Assembly: GCF_029870595.1 (NCBI RefSeq)
Contig: NZ_JAPDIR010000002.1
Span: forward strand, 408,876 to 472,875
Direction: 5' to 3'
DNA from: Sphingomonas sp. CBMAI 2297
Lineage (GTDB): Bacteria > Pseudomonadota > Alphaproteobacteria > Sphingomonadales > Sphingomonadaceae
Length of the DNA stretch: 64,000 nucleotides
Shown here: positions 1 to 8,533 of the stretch, in pieces
Layout of the letters: every line of letters begins with the position of its first letter
Numbering within the stretch: position 1 is the first letter of the stretch
The notes under the pieces: model-generated
The model's database searches: none
Told to the model about the DNA's origin: nothing
What the model saw: the letters and a program-made list of their open reading frames with translations, nothing else
Program-made: the position numbers and the translations under genes

Positions 1-624
1 ATCGTGCACGCCGCGGGCGCCATCCTGCTGGTCGACGCCGCACAGATGCCCGCGCGCGCCGACGATGCGGTGCTGCGCCATGCCGATCTTGTCGCGGTGT
101 CCGCGCACAAGCGCGGCGGCCCGCCGGGGATCGGCGCGCTGCTGGTGCGCGACTTCGGCGTGCTGCTGCCGATGGGCGGGCAGGAAAAGGGCTATCGCGC
201 GGGCACGGAGAATCTTCCCGGCGCGCTGGGCTATGCGGCGGCCGTCCAGCTGCCCGAGGATCTGGCGCGAATGACGGCGCTGCGCGTGCGGCTGGAGGCG
301 GCGATCTTCGCGGGGGGGGGCGATCCGGTGGCCGCGCACCGTCCGCGCAGCCCGCTGATCGGGGCCTATCGGATGCCGGGCGTTTCCGCCGCCGCGCAGC
401 TGATCCGCTTCGACCTGGCCGGCATCGCGGTCTCGGCCGGAAGCGCCTGTTCCTCGGGCAGCATGCGGCCCAGCCATGTCCTCGCCGCGATGGGCTGGGA
501 GGAGCCGGCGTTGCGCGAAGTGGTGCGAGTGAGTTTCGGGCGCGGCACCACCGAAGCGGAGGTGGATGCCTTCACGACGCTCTGGCGCCGGATCGCGATC
601 GAGGCCAGAAACAGGGCCGCATGA
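1..624 (+). CDS. Cysteine desulfurase-like aminotransferase (5'-truncated)
   Basis: C-terminal 207 residues of a class V, PLP-dependent aminotransferase of the NifS/IscS type; the N-terminus lies left of the window. The fragment shows the PLP-lysine motif SAHKRGG (Lys about residue 37 of the fragment) and the sulfur-accepting cysteine in SAGSACSSGS, followed by RPSHVL, as in cysteine desulfurases that move sulfur from L-cysteine onto a persulfide. It overlaps the next gene by ATGA, so the two are translationally coupled. A second, related desulfurase follows directly, so this may be a divergent paralogue with its own acceptor. The family is sure; the specific role is not. Confidence 0.88.
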   Translation: MVHAAGAILLVDAAQMPARADDAVLRHADLVAVSAHKRGGPPGIGALLVRDFGVLLPMGGQEKGYRAGTENLPGALGYAAAVQLPEDLARMTALRVRLEAAIFAGGGDPVAAHRPRSPLIGAYRMPGVSAAAQLIRFDLAGIAVSAGSACSSGSMRPSHVLAAMGWEEPALREVVRVSFGRGTTEAEVDAFTTLWRRIAIEARNRAA

Positions 625-1712
625 CCTATCTCGACTATCAGGCGACCACCCCGCTCGCGCCCGAGGCGCTGGCCGCGATGCTGCCCCTGCTGGAAACCCA
701 GTTCGCCAATCCCCACTCCGCCCATGCCGCGGGCCGGGCGGCCCGGGCGGCGGTTGAGGCGGCGCGTGACGATGTTGCCGCGTTGCTCCCGCCGGGCGGG
801 ACGGTGAGCTTCACCAGCGGCGCGACCGAGGCGCTCAACTGGGCGATCAAGGGCACGGGCGGCGGGCTCGTGACGATCGCCACCGAACATGCCGCCGTGC
901 TCGACACCGTGGCGGCGGCGGGGCGCGGAGGCAGAAACGTCGTCGTGCTGCCGGTGGGCACCGAAGGGCTGGTCGACCTTGCCGCCGCGCGGGCGGCGAT
1001 CCGGCCGGGCGTCGGCCTGGTCGCGGCGATGCTGGTCAACAACGAGATCGGCGTGATCCAGCCGGTCGAGGAGCTGGCGCACCTCGCCCATGCCGCCGGC
1101 GCGCTGTTCCTGTGCGACGCGGTGCAGGGCTATGGCCGGGTGCGCATCCCCGATGGCTGCGACCTGATCGCGGTCTCGGCGCACAAGGTCCACGGGCCCA
1201 AGGGCGTGGGCGCGCTGTGGATCCGCGACGGCGTGACGCTGGAGCCGTTGCTGCATGGCGGCGGGCAGGAGCCGGCGGGCCGCTCGGGCACGCTCTCGCC
1301 GGCGCTGTGCGCGGGGTTTGGCGCAGCCGCCCGGCTCGCCAAGCAGCGTTTCGGCGCCGACCATGCCCATGCCGAGCAGCTCTTCCGCGCGGCGCTGGCG
1401 CGCATCCCGGGCGACTGGGTGCTGAACGGCGCGCAGGGAGATCGCTATCCGGGCAATCTCAACCTGCGCCATGACGGGCTGGACGTCGCCCGGCTGATGT
1501 CGGACCTGCGCGACATCGCCTTTTCCGCCGGATCGGCCTGTGCGAGCGGGTCGGGGCGGCCGAGCCATGTCCTCGAGGCGATCGGCCTGTCCCATGCCGA
1601 GGCCCGCGCGAGCATCCGCATCGGCTTCGGGCGCTACACAACCGAGGACGCGCTGCTCCACGCGATCGACCGGATCGTGGCCGCCGCCCGGCTGCAGAGC
1701 CGCGCGGCATGA
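621..1712 (+). CDS. Cysteine desulfurase family protein
   Basis: 363-residue class V aminotransferase, full length for the NifS/IscS family. The N-terminus MTYLDYQATTPLAPEAL is the usual family start. The PLP lysine is Lys189 in SAHKVHGPKG and the catalytic cysteine Cys307 in SAGSACASGS. It should convert L-cysteine to alanine and an enzyme persulfide for Fe-S cluster or thio-cofactor synthesis. Start and stop overlap both neighbours (ATGA at each junction), giving a tight three-gene unit with an upstream paralogue and a downstream ferredoxin. No scaffold gene (iscU/sufB) is in view, so the sulfur acceptor cannot be named. Confidence 0.92.
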   Translation: MTYLDYQATTPLAPEALAAMLPLLETQFANPHSAHAAGRAARAAVEAARDDVAALLPPGGTVSFTSGATEALNWAIKGTGGGLVTIATEHAAVLDTVAAAGRGGRNVVVLPVGTEGLVDLAAARAAIRPGVGLVAAMLVNNEIGVIQPVEELAHLAHAAGALFLCDAVQGYGRVRIPDGCDLIAVSAHKVHGPKGVGALWIRDGVTLEPLLHGGGQEPAGRSGTLSPALCAGFGAAARLAKQRFGADHAHAEQLFRAALARIPGDWVLNGAQGDRYPGNLNLRHDGLDVARLMSDLRDIAFSAGSACASGSGRPSHVLEAIGLSHAEARASIRIGFGRYTTEDALLHAIDRIVAAARLQSRAA

Positions 1713-2044
1713 TCCGCGTCACCTTCGTCAGCGCCGACGGGCGGGACCGGCACGAAGTGACGGCGGAAGCGGGGCTGCGCCTGCTCGAAGTGGCGCAGAA
1801 TGACGGACAGCCGCTGGAGGGCACCTGCGAGGGGCAGATGGCCTGCTCGACGTGCCACGTGATCGTCGACCCGGAATATTTCGCCCGGCTGCCCCGCGCC
1901 GCGGAGGAAGAGGAGGACATGCTCGACCTGGCGGTGGGCGCGGTGCGCACCAGCCGGCTCTCCTGCCAGATCCTGCTCACGCCGGAGCTGGACGGGCTGG
2001 TCGTGCGCATGCCCGCCGGGCACCGCGACATGCAAGGGCGCTGA
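1709..2044 (+). CDS. 2Fe-2S ferredoxin (adrenodoxin/ISC type)
   Basis: 111-residue plant/vertebrate-fold ferredoxin. The four cluster ligands are visible: Cys40, Cys46 and Cys49 in CEGQMACSTC and Cys86 in RLSCQI, the C-x5-C-x2-C...C spacing of the adrenodoxin/Isc-Fdx branch. An acidic patch (EEEED, residues 66-70) fits docking to partner proteins. It overlaps the upstream cysteine desulfurase by ATGA, so it probably supplies electrons in the same Fe-S assembly route. Length and motif match the family well; the partner reductase is not in the window. Confidence 0.93.
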   Translation: MIRVTFVSADGRDRHEVTAEAGLRLLEVAQNDGQPLEGTCEGQMACSTCHVIVDPEYFARLPRAAEEEEDMLDLAVGAVRTSRLSCQILLTPELDGLVVRMPAGHRDMQGR

Positions 2045-2131
2045 CGCCGGCCGCCGGGAGGATTTCGGATGACTCCTGGCTGAGCGATCCGTTCAGCCTG
2101 TCGAAATCGGTTCAATTTCAGGATCCGGCAT

Positions 2132-2182
2132 GGAACCGAAACGATCGTTCCGGTTTCCGACATCGGGGGGCTCTTTCCCCCG
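2132..2182. promoter_or_regulatory. Dyad and leader hairpin before the small secreted gene
   Basis: Two symmetric elements lie upstream of the gene at 2202. An imperfect dyad at 2132-2158 runs from GGAACCGAAACG to CGTTCCGGTTTCC around a central ACGATCGT. A G-run/C-run hairpin (CGGGGG...CCCCCG) covers 2164-2182, ending about 20 nt before the start codon. The first could be an operator and the second a leader structure; neither function is shown. Confidence 0.3.
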
Positions 2183-2201
2183 CAAGCAGGAGAGAGAAGA
2201 T

Positions 2202-2420
2202 ATGAAATTGCTTCCGATCCTCGCGGCCGCCGCTGCCGCGACCCTCGCCATCCCGGCCGCCAATGCCGCCGCTGCTCCGGCGGCGCCGGCGATCGCCGGC
2301 AAGGCGGACATCCAGCACCACCGTCCGCACCACAAGCGCCCGAAGTGGCGCACCGTGTGCAAGACCAAGTGGCACCATGGCCATCGCCAGCGCGTGTGCC
2401 GCAAGGTACGCGTCCGCTAA
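2202..2420 (+). CDS. Small secreted Arg/His/Lys-rich protein
   Basis: 72-residue protein with a clear signal peptide (MKLLPILAAAAAATLAIPAANA, cleavage after ANA). The mature part is very basic, with HHRPHHKRPKWRTVCK and two cysteines that could form one disulfide (VCKTKWHHGHRQRVC). The start is fixed by AGGAGAGAGAAG just before the ATG; an upstream in-frame ATG at 2130 has no such site and would spoil the signal peptide. Proteins of this shape recur in sphingomonads as exported hypotheticals; no function is known to me. It is a single gene between the ferredoxin unit and ffs. Confidence 0.75.
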   Translation: MKLLPILAAAAAATLAIPAANAAAAPAAPAIAGKADIQHHRPHHKRPKWRTVCKTKWHHGHRQRVCRKVRVR

Positions 2421-2496
2421 GGGTTTCGGACGCCAAGGGTTTCGGGCGGGAGCGCATCTGCGTTCCCGCCCTTGCCTAACCGCCTCACTTTGCCCA

Positions 2497-2602
2497 TATG
2501 CGCCGCGGGAGTCGGGCGGACGCAGTCGTCGCCAACCTGGTCAGATCCGGAAGGAAGCAGCCACAACGATTTCGCTGCGGGTCGTTCCGGCTCCCACCGC
2601 AT
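2497..2602 (+). ncRNA. ffs: Signal recognition particle RNA (4.5S, small bacterial type)
   Basis: The universally conserved SRP RNA domain IV is present: GGTCAGATCCGGAAGGAAGC at about 2539-2558, with flanking CC and GCC. The outer helix closes between gggagtcgg (2507-2515) and ccggctccc (2587-2595), with one G-U pair, which sets the ends to within a few bases. The RNA binds Ffh (encoded at 40562) and directs ribosomes to FtsY (34218). Placement a short way upstream of dnaX matches the ffs-dnaX neighbourhood known in many bacteria, although a minus-strand gene lies between them here. Confidence 0.92.
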
Positions 2603-2685
2603 CCTCGCATCGCTATCTCGCCCCGGACGACCGGCGCACACGGCGCAAGGCGATGTGGCGGCGGCTCCGGTGGAAGCAGGGCGCG

Positions 2686-3771
2686 TCAGTCCAGGCTGAT
2701 TCCCAGTCGCCTGGCCTCCGCGTCGATGGCGCTTTCCATGCCGGCCCACTGCGCCGCAGTCACCGTTTCGACCTTCTCGATACCGCCTATCGCCTGCAGC
2801 GTGGCGCGACAGGCGCCGGCCGGATCACCTGCCGCCTTGAGGTCCTCGGCCTTCTCGGCGAGCTTGAGCATCTCCATCACGATGCTCAGCCCCGCGAACG
2901 GGTTGCCCGCCAGTTTGCCGCCGAAGCCGGAGGTGGCGAGCTCCAGCATCCGATCCTTCGAGACCTTGCCCGATTTCTCGAGCCGATCGGTCTTCCAGAC
3001 GACGATCCGTTCCCTGTAGTTCATGCGCTCGACGATGAACCGCGTGAGCGCATCCTGGGTGCGGAGGTTGGTGATCGCGTCGATGCCGGCGCGTCCCTCC
3101 GCCGTCGCGCACAGGGCGGGATCGAGCGCCTTGGGGCGCGGGGCTGTCGGTGCCGCCGGTCGCGGCGTGCCTGGCGGCAGGTCGCCGAACACTTCGCGGG
3201 CGTGCGTCTCTACCATCGCCATGTCCTCGCAGGCGAAGCTGACCTCCGAACCGAGATAGCGCAGGCTGGCGCGCACGCCCTGGCGGCTGGGGCCGCGCAT
3301 CGCCTCGGCGCGCGAATAGAAATTCACTTCGCCGGGGCCGGGCGGATAGTCGATGATCGGGCCGTCGTCCTCGATGCCGCCCTTGCGCCCGATCCAGCCG
3401 CGCTGGCGGAAGCGCTCCGCGATGCGCCGGATCGCCGCTAGCGCCGTCTGCTTGTCGCCGGCGTCGAAGGCATAGATCGCGCCGACATAGCGGGCCGACC
3501 ATTTGGAGCCGGTGAACGAGACCGTCTCGAACGGCGCCGCGGCCGCGTCGAGCTTGTGGCGCTCGACTCCGGGGGTCTGGATCACGCTGGGCGGATAGTC
3601 GCTCGCTCCGAAGCGATAGCCCAGCGCCTGTTCGGTGGTGCACAGGCGATCGAGCGGCATCGCGTCGATCGCGGCCATCAGATCCGGCCTCGGCGCCCCT
3701 TGCCGCGCATTGGCTCCGGCGATGAGCGAGGCTCCGGCGGCGAGCGCGGCGGCTGCGTACGATAGCGTCAT
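2686..3771 (-). CDS. Secreted protein of unknown function
   Basis: 361 residues beginning MTLSYAAAALAAGASLIAGANA, a signal peptide, then a soluble periplasmic body. The start at 3771 has AAGGGGAG at good spacing; the open frame continues upstream to 4242 but that stretch overlaps dnaX on the other strand. Two halves are separated by a Pro-rich linker (residues about 200-220, PPGTPRPAAPTAPRPK). Cysteines in LDRLCTTEQ, SFACED, PALCAT and GACRAT could pair. I recognise no catalytic motif or family. It is transcribed toward ffs and is divergent from dnaX. Confidence 0.75.
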   Translation of the reverse strand: MTLSYAAAALAAGASLIAGANARQGAPRPDLMAAIDAMPLDRLCTTEQALGYRFGASDYPPSVIQTPGVERHKLDAAAAPFETVSFTGSKWSARYVGAIYAFDAGDKQTALAAIRRIAERFRQRGWIGRKGGIEDDGPIIDYPPGPGEVNFYSRAEAMRGPSRQGVRASLRYLGSEVSFACEDMAMVETHAREVFGDLPPGTPRPAAPTAPRPKALDPALCATAEGRAGIDAITNLRTQDALTRFIVERMNYRERIVVWKTDRLEKSGKVSKDRMLELATSGFGGKLAGNPFAGLSIVMEMLKLAEKAEDLKAAGDPAGACRATLQAIGGIEKVETVTAAQWAGMESAIDAEARRLGISLD

Positions 3772-3844
3772 GGCACTCCCCTTTTGCGCGAGGTCATAGG
3801 CGCGGTGGTCGCAATCGCCAATGCGGCGCGCTAGATAGGAGCCG

Positions 3845-5476
3845 ATGTCCGATTCCCTGCTTGGCCTCGACGAACCTCCGCAGCCGCGCGACTCAGGTAA
3901 CTCTGGGGCGTATCGCGTGCTGGCGCGCAAATACCGGCCGCAGACCTTTTCCGAGCTGATCGGCCAGGACGCGATGGTCACCACGCTGGGCAATGCGATC
4001 AAGCGCGACCGGCTGGCGCATGCCTTCCTGCTTACCGGCGTGCGCGGTGTCGGCAAGACCTCGACCGCGCGGCTGATCGCCAAGGCGCTCAACTGCATCG
4101 GGCCGGACGGGCAGGGCGGGCCGACCATCGATCCCTGCGGCGTGTGCGAGCCCTGCCGGGCGATCGCCGAGGGCCGCCATATCGACGTGATCGAGATGGA
4201 CGCCGCGAGCCATACCGGCGTCGACGACGTGCGCGAGATCATCGAGGCGTCGCGCTATTCGGCCGTCTCGGCGCGCTACAAGATCTACATCATCGACGAA
4301 GTCCATATGCTCTCGAAAAGCGCGTTCAACGCGCTGCTCAAGACGCTGGAGGAGCCGCCGGCGCATGTGAAGTTCCTGTTCGCCACCACCGAGGTGAACA
4401 AGGTGCCGGTGACGGTGCTCTCGCGCTGCCAGCGCTTCGACCTGCGCCGCATCCCGGCCGAGCTGCTCGCCGAGCATTTCGCCAGGGTGACCCAGGCCGA
4501 AGGCTTCGAGGCGGAGCCCGAGGCGCTGGCGCTGATCGCTCGCGCCGCCGAGGGATCGGCGCGCGACGGGCTCTCGATCCTCGACCAGGCGATCGCGCAT
4601 GCCGGCCTGGAAGGCGAGGGCGTGAAGGCCGAAGCGGTGCGGCAGATGCTGGGCCTGTCCGATCGCGGCGCGATCCGCACGCTGTTCGGGCTGCTGCTGG
4701 AGGGCGACGCCCCCGGCGCGCTGGCGTCGCTGCGGGGACAATATGACCTTGGCGTCGATCCCCAGGCGGTGCTGCGCACGCTGCTGGAGACGGTGCATGC
4801 CGTCACGCTCGCCAAGCTTGGCACCGATGCCGGTTCGGGCCAGTCGGCCGAGGAGCTGAAGGCGCTTGAGCGCTGGGCGGCGGGGCTGAGCTTCCCGGCG
4901 CTCCACCGGCTATGGCAGCTGGTGCTGCGCGGGCATGACGAAGTGGCGCGGGCGGTGCTGCCGATCGAAGCGGCGGAGATGGCGCTGCTGCGCGTCATCC
5001 ACGCCTCGCAATTGCCCGATCCGGGCGAGCTCGCCCGTCAGATCGCCAGCGGCAGCGTCACCATCTCGGGTGGCGCGGCGCCCGCGGCGCCGGGGCCGAA
5101 CGGCTCGGCGATGCCCACCAGCCTGGGCCAGCTCGCCGATTATCTCGAGGAGAAGCGCCGCTTCCAGCTCGCCACCCAGGTGCGTGACTATCTCCGCCCG
5201 GTGCGCTTCGCGGGCACCGAGGTGGAGTTTGCCGCCGCGCGGCCGCTGCCGTTCGATTTCCTCAAGGAGCTGGGGGCGGCGCTGAAGGAGCTGACCGGCA
5301 CCAACTGGAAGCTGCTATGCGTCGATGTGCCGGCCCAGGCGATGACGCTGCGCGAGGAGCAGGCGGCGAACGAGCAGGCCGAGCGCGACGCCGTGCTCGC
5401 CTCGCCGATGGTCGCCGCCGCGATGGAAGCCTTTCCCGATGCCGAGCTGATCGGCTGGAGCAAGACTGGAAGTTAG
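3845..5476 (+). CDS. dnaX: DNA polymerase III subunit gamma/tau
   Basis: 543 residues. The clamp-loader ATPase subunit holds together the replisome. Seen in order: box II RVLARKYRPQTFSELIGQ (24-41), Walker A GVRGVGKT (65-72), zinc ligands Cys84, Cys98, Cys101 and Cys104 (CGVCEPC), DEVH Walker B (151-154), and the sensor SRCQRFDLRRI. After the three ATPase/lid domains the tau tail is shorter than in E. coli (643 aa), as is usual in this group. The start ATG at 3845 follows GGAGCCG. ybaB begins 9 bp after the stop, the common dnaX-ybaB pair. Confidence 0.97.
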   Translation: MSDSLLGLDEPPQPRDSGNSGAYRVLARKYRPQTFSELIGQDAMVTTLGNAIKRDRLAHAFLLTGVRGVGKTSTARLIAKALNCIGPDGQGGPTIDPCGVCEPCRAIAEGRHIDVIEMDAASHTGVDDVREIIEASRYSAVSARYKIYIIDEVHMLSKSAFNALLKTLEEPPAHVKFLFATTEVNKVPVTVLSRCQRFDLRRIPAELLAEHFARVTQAEGFEAEPEALALIARAAEGSARDGLSILDQAIAHAGLEGEGVKAEAVRQMLGLSDRGAIRTLFGLLLEGDAPGALASLRGQYDLGVDPQAVLRTLLETVHAVTLAKLGTDAGSGQSAEELKALERWAAGLSFPALHRLWQLVLRGHDEVARAVLPIEAAEMALLRVIHASQLPDPGELARQIASGSVTISGGAAPAAPGPNGSAMPTSLGQLADYLEEKRRFQLATQVRDYLRPVRFAGTEVEFAAARPLPFDFLKELGAALKELTGTNWKLLCVDVPAQAMTLREEQAANEQAERDAVLASPMVAAAMEAFPDAELIGWSKTGS

Positions 5477-5485
5477 GAAGTATCT

Positions 5486-5809
5486 ATGAAGAGTCTCGAA
5501 GACATCATGGCCATGGCGCAGAACGTCCAGGCCGAGCTGACCAAGGCGCAGGCCGATCTCGACAAGATCGAAGTGGAAGGCGCCTCGGGTGGCGGGCTGA
5601 TCAAGGTCCAGGCTTCGGCCAAGGGCCGGATCATCGGCATCCAGATCGACGATTCGCTGCTCAACCCGGCCGAGAAGGGCATGCTCGAGGATCTGCTCGC
5701 GGCGGCCTTCAACGATGCCCGGGCCAAGGCCGACGCGGCTTCGCAGGAAGCGATGTCGAAGATGACGAGCGGCCTGCCGCTGCCGCCGGGCTTCAAGCTG
5801 CCCTTCTGA
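5486..5809 (+). CDS. YbaB/EbfC family nucleoid-associated protein
   Basis: 107 residues, matching the family length. The sequence MKSLEDIMAMAQNVQ, an amphipathic helix rich in Glu/Lys/Ala, and the C-terminal MTSGLPLPPGFKLPF are typical. These proteins form a tweezer-like dimer that binds DNA without strong sequence preference. It sits 9 bp behind dnaX, the almost universal arrangement, and GGAAG before the ATG supports the start. Confidence 0.95.
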   Translation: MKSLEDIMAMAQNVQAELTKAQADLDKIEVEGASGGGLIKVQASAKGRIIGIQIDDSLLNPAEKGMLEDLLAAAFNDARAKADAASQEAMSKMTSGLPLPPGFKLPF

Positions 5810-5869
5810 TTTTCGGAACCATTCCAACGCCTTCTCGGTTGCTGACGGGCAAGTTCGAGGAGGAGTGCA

Positions 5870-6148
5870 ATGGTCGAACGCGTAACCGAGCGCAGCGACG
5901 GCGTGACTGCCGAGCGCGTCACCGAGACGGAAGGCAGCACGGTGGTGATCGAGCGCCGCGGCGGCGGCAGCCTGTTGATCGGGCTGGCGCTGCTGATCGC
6001 GGTGGTGATCGGCGCCATCTATCTGTTCAACCAGAATAGCCGCGAGGATGCGAAGACCGATGCGGTCAGCACCGCCGCCGACAAGGTGGGCGATGCGGCC
6101 AAGGATGTCGGCGACGCGGCGAAGAGCGCCGTGAACAAGATCCAGTGA
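5870..6148 (+). CDS. Small single-pass membrane protein, unknown function
   Basis: 92 residues. A charged N-terminal part (MVERVTERSDGVTAERVTE, residues 1-19) contains the duplicated element ERVTE. A transmembrane helix at about 37-55 (LLIGLALLIAVVIGAIYLF) is followed by a tail of repeated Ala/Lys/Asp units (ADKVGDAAKDVGDAAKSAV) that looks like an amphipathic helix. GGAGGAG lies just before the ATG. It follows dnaX-ybaB and ends at a clear terminator. No function can be assigned. Confidence 0.78.
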   Translation: MVERVTERSDGVTAERVTETEGSTVVIERRGGGSLLIGLALLIAVVIGAIYLFNQNSREDAKTDAVSTAADKVGDAAKDVGDAAKSAVNKIQ

Positions 6149-6152
6149 CTTT

Positions 6153-6185
6153 CATTCCTCCCTCAGACGAGCTCGGGGAGGAATG
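6153..6185. terminator. Bidirectional terminator between convergent genes
   Basis: A perfect 10-bp stem, CATTCCTCCC (6153-6162) with GGGAGGAATG (6176-6185), separated by a 13-nt loop, in the 40-bp gap between the membrane-protein gene and the convergent Nudix gene. Confidence 0.7.
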
Positions 6186-6188
6186 GGG

Positions 6189-6602
6189 TCAGTCCAGCAG
6201 TTTCAGGGCGATCGGCAGCACATGGGTGTGGGTCATCGGGGCGAGCGGCAGCGCCTCGGCTTCGGCGATCGGCACCCATAGCGCCTCGGCGATCTCCGCC
6301 GCGGCGGCGGGCCGGTGCGCGACGGTGAGGTGGAACAGCTCCGCCTCCACCACGCGGCCCGGCTCGTTGGCGGCGGAGGCTTGGAAGCGGCCGACATAGG
6401 CGGGCTCCTCGACGGGGACCAGGCCGATCTCCTCGGCCAGCTCGCGGCGCAGCGCGTCGAGCGGCGTCTCGCCCGGCTCGATCTTGCCGCCGGCCTGCAT
6501 ATAGGCCGAAGTCCCGGTTTTCCGGACCAGCAGCATGCGGCCCGCGCCGTCGTCGATCAGTGCGGCGGCGATGCGGATCGGCGGCATCTCCCCATCCGAC
6601 AT
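6189..6602 (-). CDS. Nudix hydrolase
   Basis: 137 residues from MSDGEMPPIRIAAALI. The Nudix box is complete: GGKIEPGETPLDALRRELAE followed by EIG, matching GX5EX7REUXEEXGU. It should hydrolyse a nucleoside diphosphate linked to another moiety and may clean oxidised or unwanted nucleotides; the substrate cannot be read from sequence. The chosen ATG shares one base with the mtgA stop (TGATG); an in-frame ATG four codons upstream (6614) is possible. Confidence 0.9.
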   Translation of the reverse strand: MSDGEMPPIRIAAALIDDGAGRMLLVRKTGTSAYMQAGGKIEPGETPLDALRRELAEEIGLVPVEEPAYVGRFQASAANEPGRVVEAELFHLTVAHRPAAAAEIAEALWVPIAEAEALPLAPMTHTHVLPIALKLLD

Positions 6603-7564
6603 CAGCGGACGCAATCGTCCAGCCCGTCACCTCGCACGGTGCCGATGCGGGCGGTTATCGCGTTCCCGTAGCGGCGGGTGAAGCCGCGCGGATCGATGCC
6701 GGCGCGCTTCTTGGGGAGGGGAAGGACCGCGGCGATCTGGGCGGCCTCGCGAGGGGACAGGCGCGAGGCGTCGTGCTTGAAATAGCGCATCGCGCCGGCA
6801 TTGACGCCATAGGTGCCGATCCCGGTCTCCGCGACGTTGAGATAGACTTCCATGATCCGCCGCTTGCCCCAGATATTCTCGATCAGGACAGTGAAATAGG
6901 CCTCCAGCGCCTTGCGGGCATAGCCGCCGCCCTGGAACAGGAAGACGTTCTTGGCGGTCTGCTGGCTGATCGTCGAGCCGCCGCGGATGCGGCCGCCCTT
7001 CTGGTTGCGGGCATAGGCCTGCTCGATCGCCGTAAGGTCGAAGCCGTGATGGGTGCAGAAGCGCGCATCCTCGGCGGCGATCGCGGCGCGCGTCATGTTG
7101 GGATCGATCCTGTCGATCGACATCCAGCGCTTGGTAACGCCATGCCCTTCGAAGATGTCGCCGATCTGCGTCCAGGTGATGGGGGGCGGCACGAACCTGT
7201 AGATCACCACCATGCCGATCGAGATGAGCAGAAAAGCCAGGATGGCCTTGAGGATCCAGAACAGGATGCGGCGCAGGAGGGGCTTGCGGGGCTTGGGCGC
7301 ACGCTCTTCTTTCCCCGGCGAAGGCCGGGGAGAAGCTCGTGGAGGCGCCTCGCCGCGAGACGCGAAAGGGTCGGCCTCCTCACCCAGCGGGCGGAGATCC
7401 GGCATCGGCGGCGCGCCCAGCCCGGGGGGCTGCTGCGCCGTCGTCGCGCGCGGCGTCCAGTCGCGCGGACGCGGCGCCGATGCGGAAGGCGCCGGCGGGA
7501 TGTCCGCCGGCGCCTCGGGCTGGCGCGGAGGCTCCGCGCCGGTATCGCGATCCTGATCCCCCAT
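6602..7564 (-). CDS. mtgA: Monofunctional biosynthetic peptidoglycan transglycosylase
   Basis: 320 residues. GT51 glycosyltransferase that polymerises lipid II into glycan strands in the periplasm. An unusually long Pro/Ala/Arg-rich cytoplasmic N-terminus (about residues 1-95) precedes one transmembrane helix (ILKAILAFLLISIGMVVIY). Catalytic motifs follow: EDARFCTHHGFD with the general-base Glu, RGGSTISQQTAKN, and KRRIMEVYLN. No transpeptidase domain is attached. E. coli MtgA is about 240 residues, so the extra length is the N-terminal tail. It is coupled to the Nudix gene at its end and lies 8 bp behind rpoH. Confidence 0.95.
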   Translation of the reverse strand: MGDQDRDTGAEPPRQPEAPADIPPAPSASAPRPRDWTPRATTAQQPPGLGAPPMPDLRPLGEEADPFASRGEAPPRASPRPSPGKEERAPKPRKPLLRRILFWILKAILAFLLISIGMVVIYRFVPPPITWTQIGDIFEGHGVTKRWMSIDRIDPNMTRAAIAAEDARFCTHHGFDLTAIEQAYARNQKGGRIRGGSTISQQTAKNVFLFQGGGYARKALEAYFTVLIENIWGKRRIMEVYLNVAETGIGTYGVNAGAMRYFKHDASRLSPREAAQIAAVLPLPKKRAGIDPRGFTRRYGNAITARIGTVRGDGLDDCVR

Positions 7565-7572
7565 GGCGCTCG

Positions 7573-8475
7573 TCAGGCGGTCAGCAGGCGCTTCTCGCCG
7601 GCGATGCGCATCATCGCCTTTTGCAGCTTCTCGAACGCGCGCACCTCGATCTGGCGGACGCGCTCGCGGCTGACGTCATAGACCTGCGAGAGCTCCTCGA
7701 GGGTCTTGGGATCGTCGGTGAGGCGGCGCTCGGTCAGGATGTGCCGCTCGCGCTCGTTGAGGTCCTCCATCGCCGACACGAGCATCTCGTGGCGGACGGT
7801 GGCTTCCTGGGCCTCGGCGACGCGCTCGTCCTGGAGCTGGTCCTCGTCGGCGAGCCAATCCTGCCACTGGCCCTCGCCATCCTCCCGCATCGGCACGTTG
7901 AGCGACGTGTCGCCGCCCATCGCCATGCGGCGGTTCATCGACGTGACTTCCTCCTCGGTGACGCCCAGATCGGTGGCGATCTTGGCGACATGCTCGGGGG
8001 AAAGGTCGCCATCCTCGAACGCGTCGAGCTTGGCCTTCATCCGGCGCAGGTTGAAGAACAGCTTCTTCTGCGCCGCGGTGGTGCCCATCTTCACCAGGCT
8101 CCACGAGCGCAGGATGAATTCCTGGATCGAGGCGCGGATCCACCACATGGCATAGGTCGCCAGGCGGAAGCCCCGATCGGGCTCGAACTTCTTCACGCCC
8201 TGCATCAGGCCGATATTGCCTTCCGAGATCAGCTCGGAGACGGGCAGGCCATAGCCGCGATAGCCCATGGCGATCTTCGCCACGAGGCGCAGGTGCGAGG
8301 TGACCAGCTGGGCCGCGGCATCGGTGTCGCCATGCTCCTGGAAGCGCTTGGCGAGCATGAACTCCTGCTCGGGGCTCAGGATCGGAAACTTCTTGATCTC
8401 GGCCAGATAGCGGTTGAGGCTGGCCTCACCACCAAGCGCGGGGATCGTCGCCGGGACGTTGCTTCCGCTTGCCAT
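7573..8475 (-). CDS. rpoH: RNA polymerase sigma-32 factor (heat shock)
   Basis: 300 residues from MASGSNVPAT; an ATG two codons upstream (8481) is too close to GGGAG to be likely. Region 2 shows LVTSHLRLVAKIA and RLATYAMWWIRASIQEFI; the sigma-32-specific RpoH box AAQKKLFFNLRR follows; region 4 has ERERHILTERRL and VYDVSRERVRQIEVRAFEK. It directs transcription of heat-shock genes and in bacteria of this group is the major cytoplasmic stress sigma. A second rpoH may exist elsewhere in the genome. mtgA follows after 8 bp. Confidence 0.96.
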   Translation of the reverse strand: MASGSNVPATIPALGGEASLNRYLAEIKKFPILSPEQEFMLAKRFQEHGDTDAAAQLVTSHLRLVAKIAMGYRGYGLPVSELISEGNIGLMQGVKKFEPDRGFRLATYAMWWIRASIQEFILRSWSLVKMGTTAAQKKLFFNLRRMKAKLDAFEDGDLSPEHVAKIATDLGVTEEEVTSMNRRMAMGGDTSLNVPMREDGEGQWQDWLADEDQLQDERVAEAQEATVRHEMLVSAMEDLNERERHILTERRLTDDPKTLEELSQVYDVSRERVRQIEVRAFEKLQKAMMRIAGEKRLLTA

Positions 8476-8533
8476 GATCATTTCTCCCTTTCACTTAAAG
8501 GGCGCGCGTGGCCAAGGCCAGCGCCGCCTGAAA

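Noticed and set aside
2263..3441. Plus-strand frame over ffs and the secreted gene
   Set aside because: Overlaps the SRP RNA and a real minus-strand gene; no start signal.
3772..4242. N-terminal extension of the secreted protein at 2686
   Set aside because: It would run into dnaX; the signal peptide and ribosome site fix the start at 3771.
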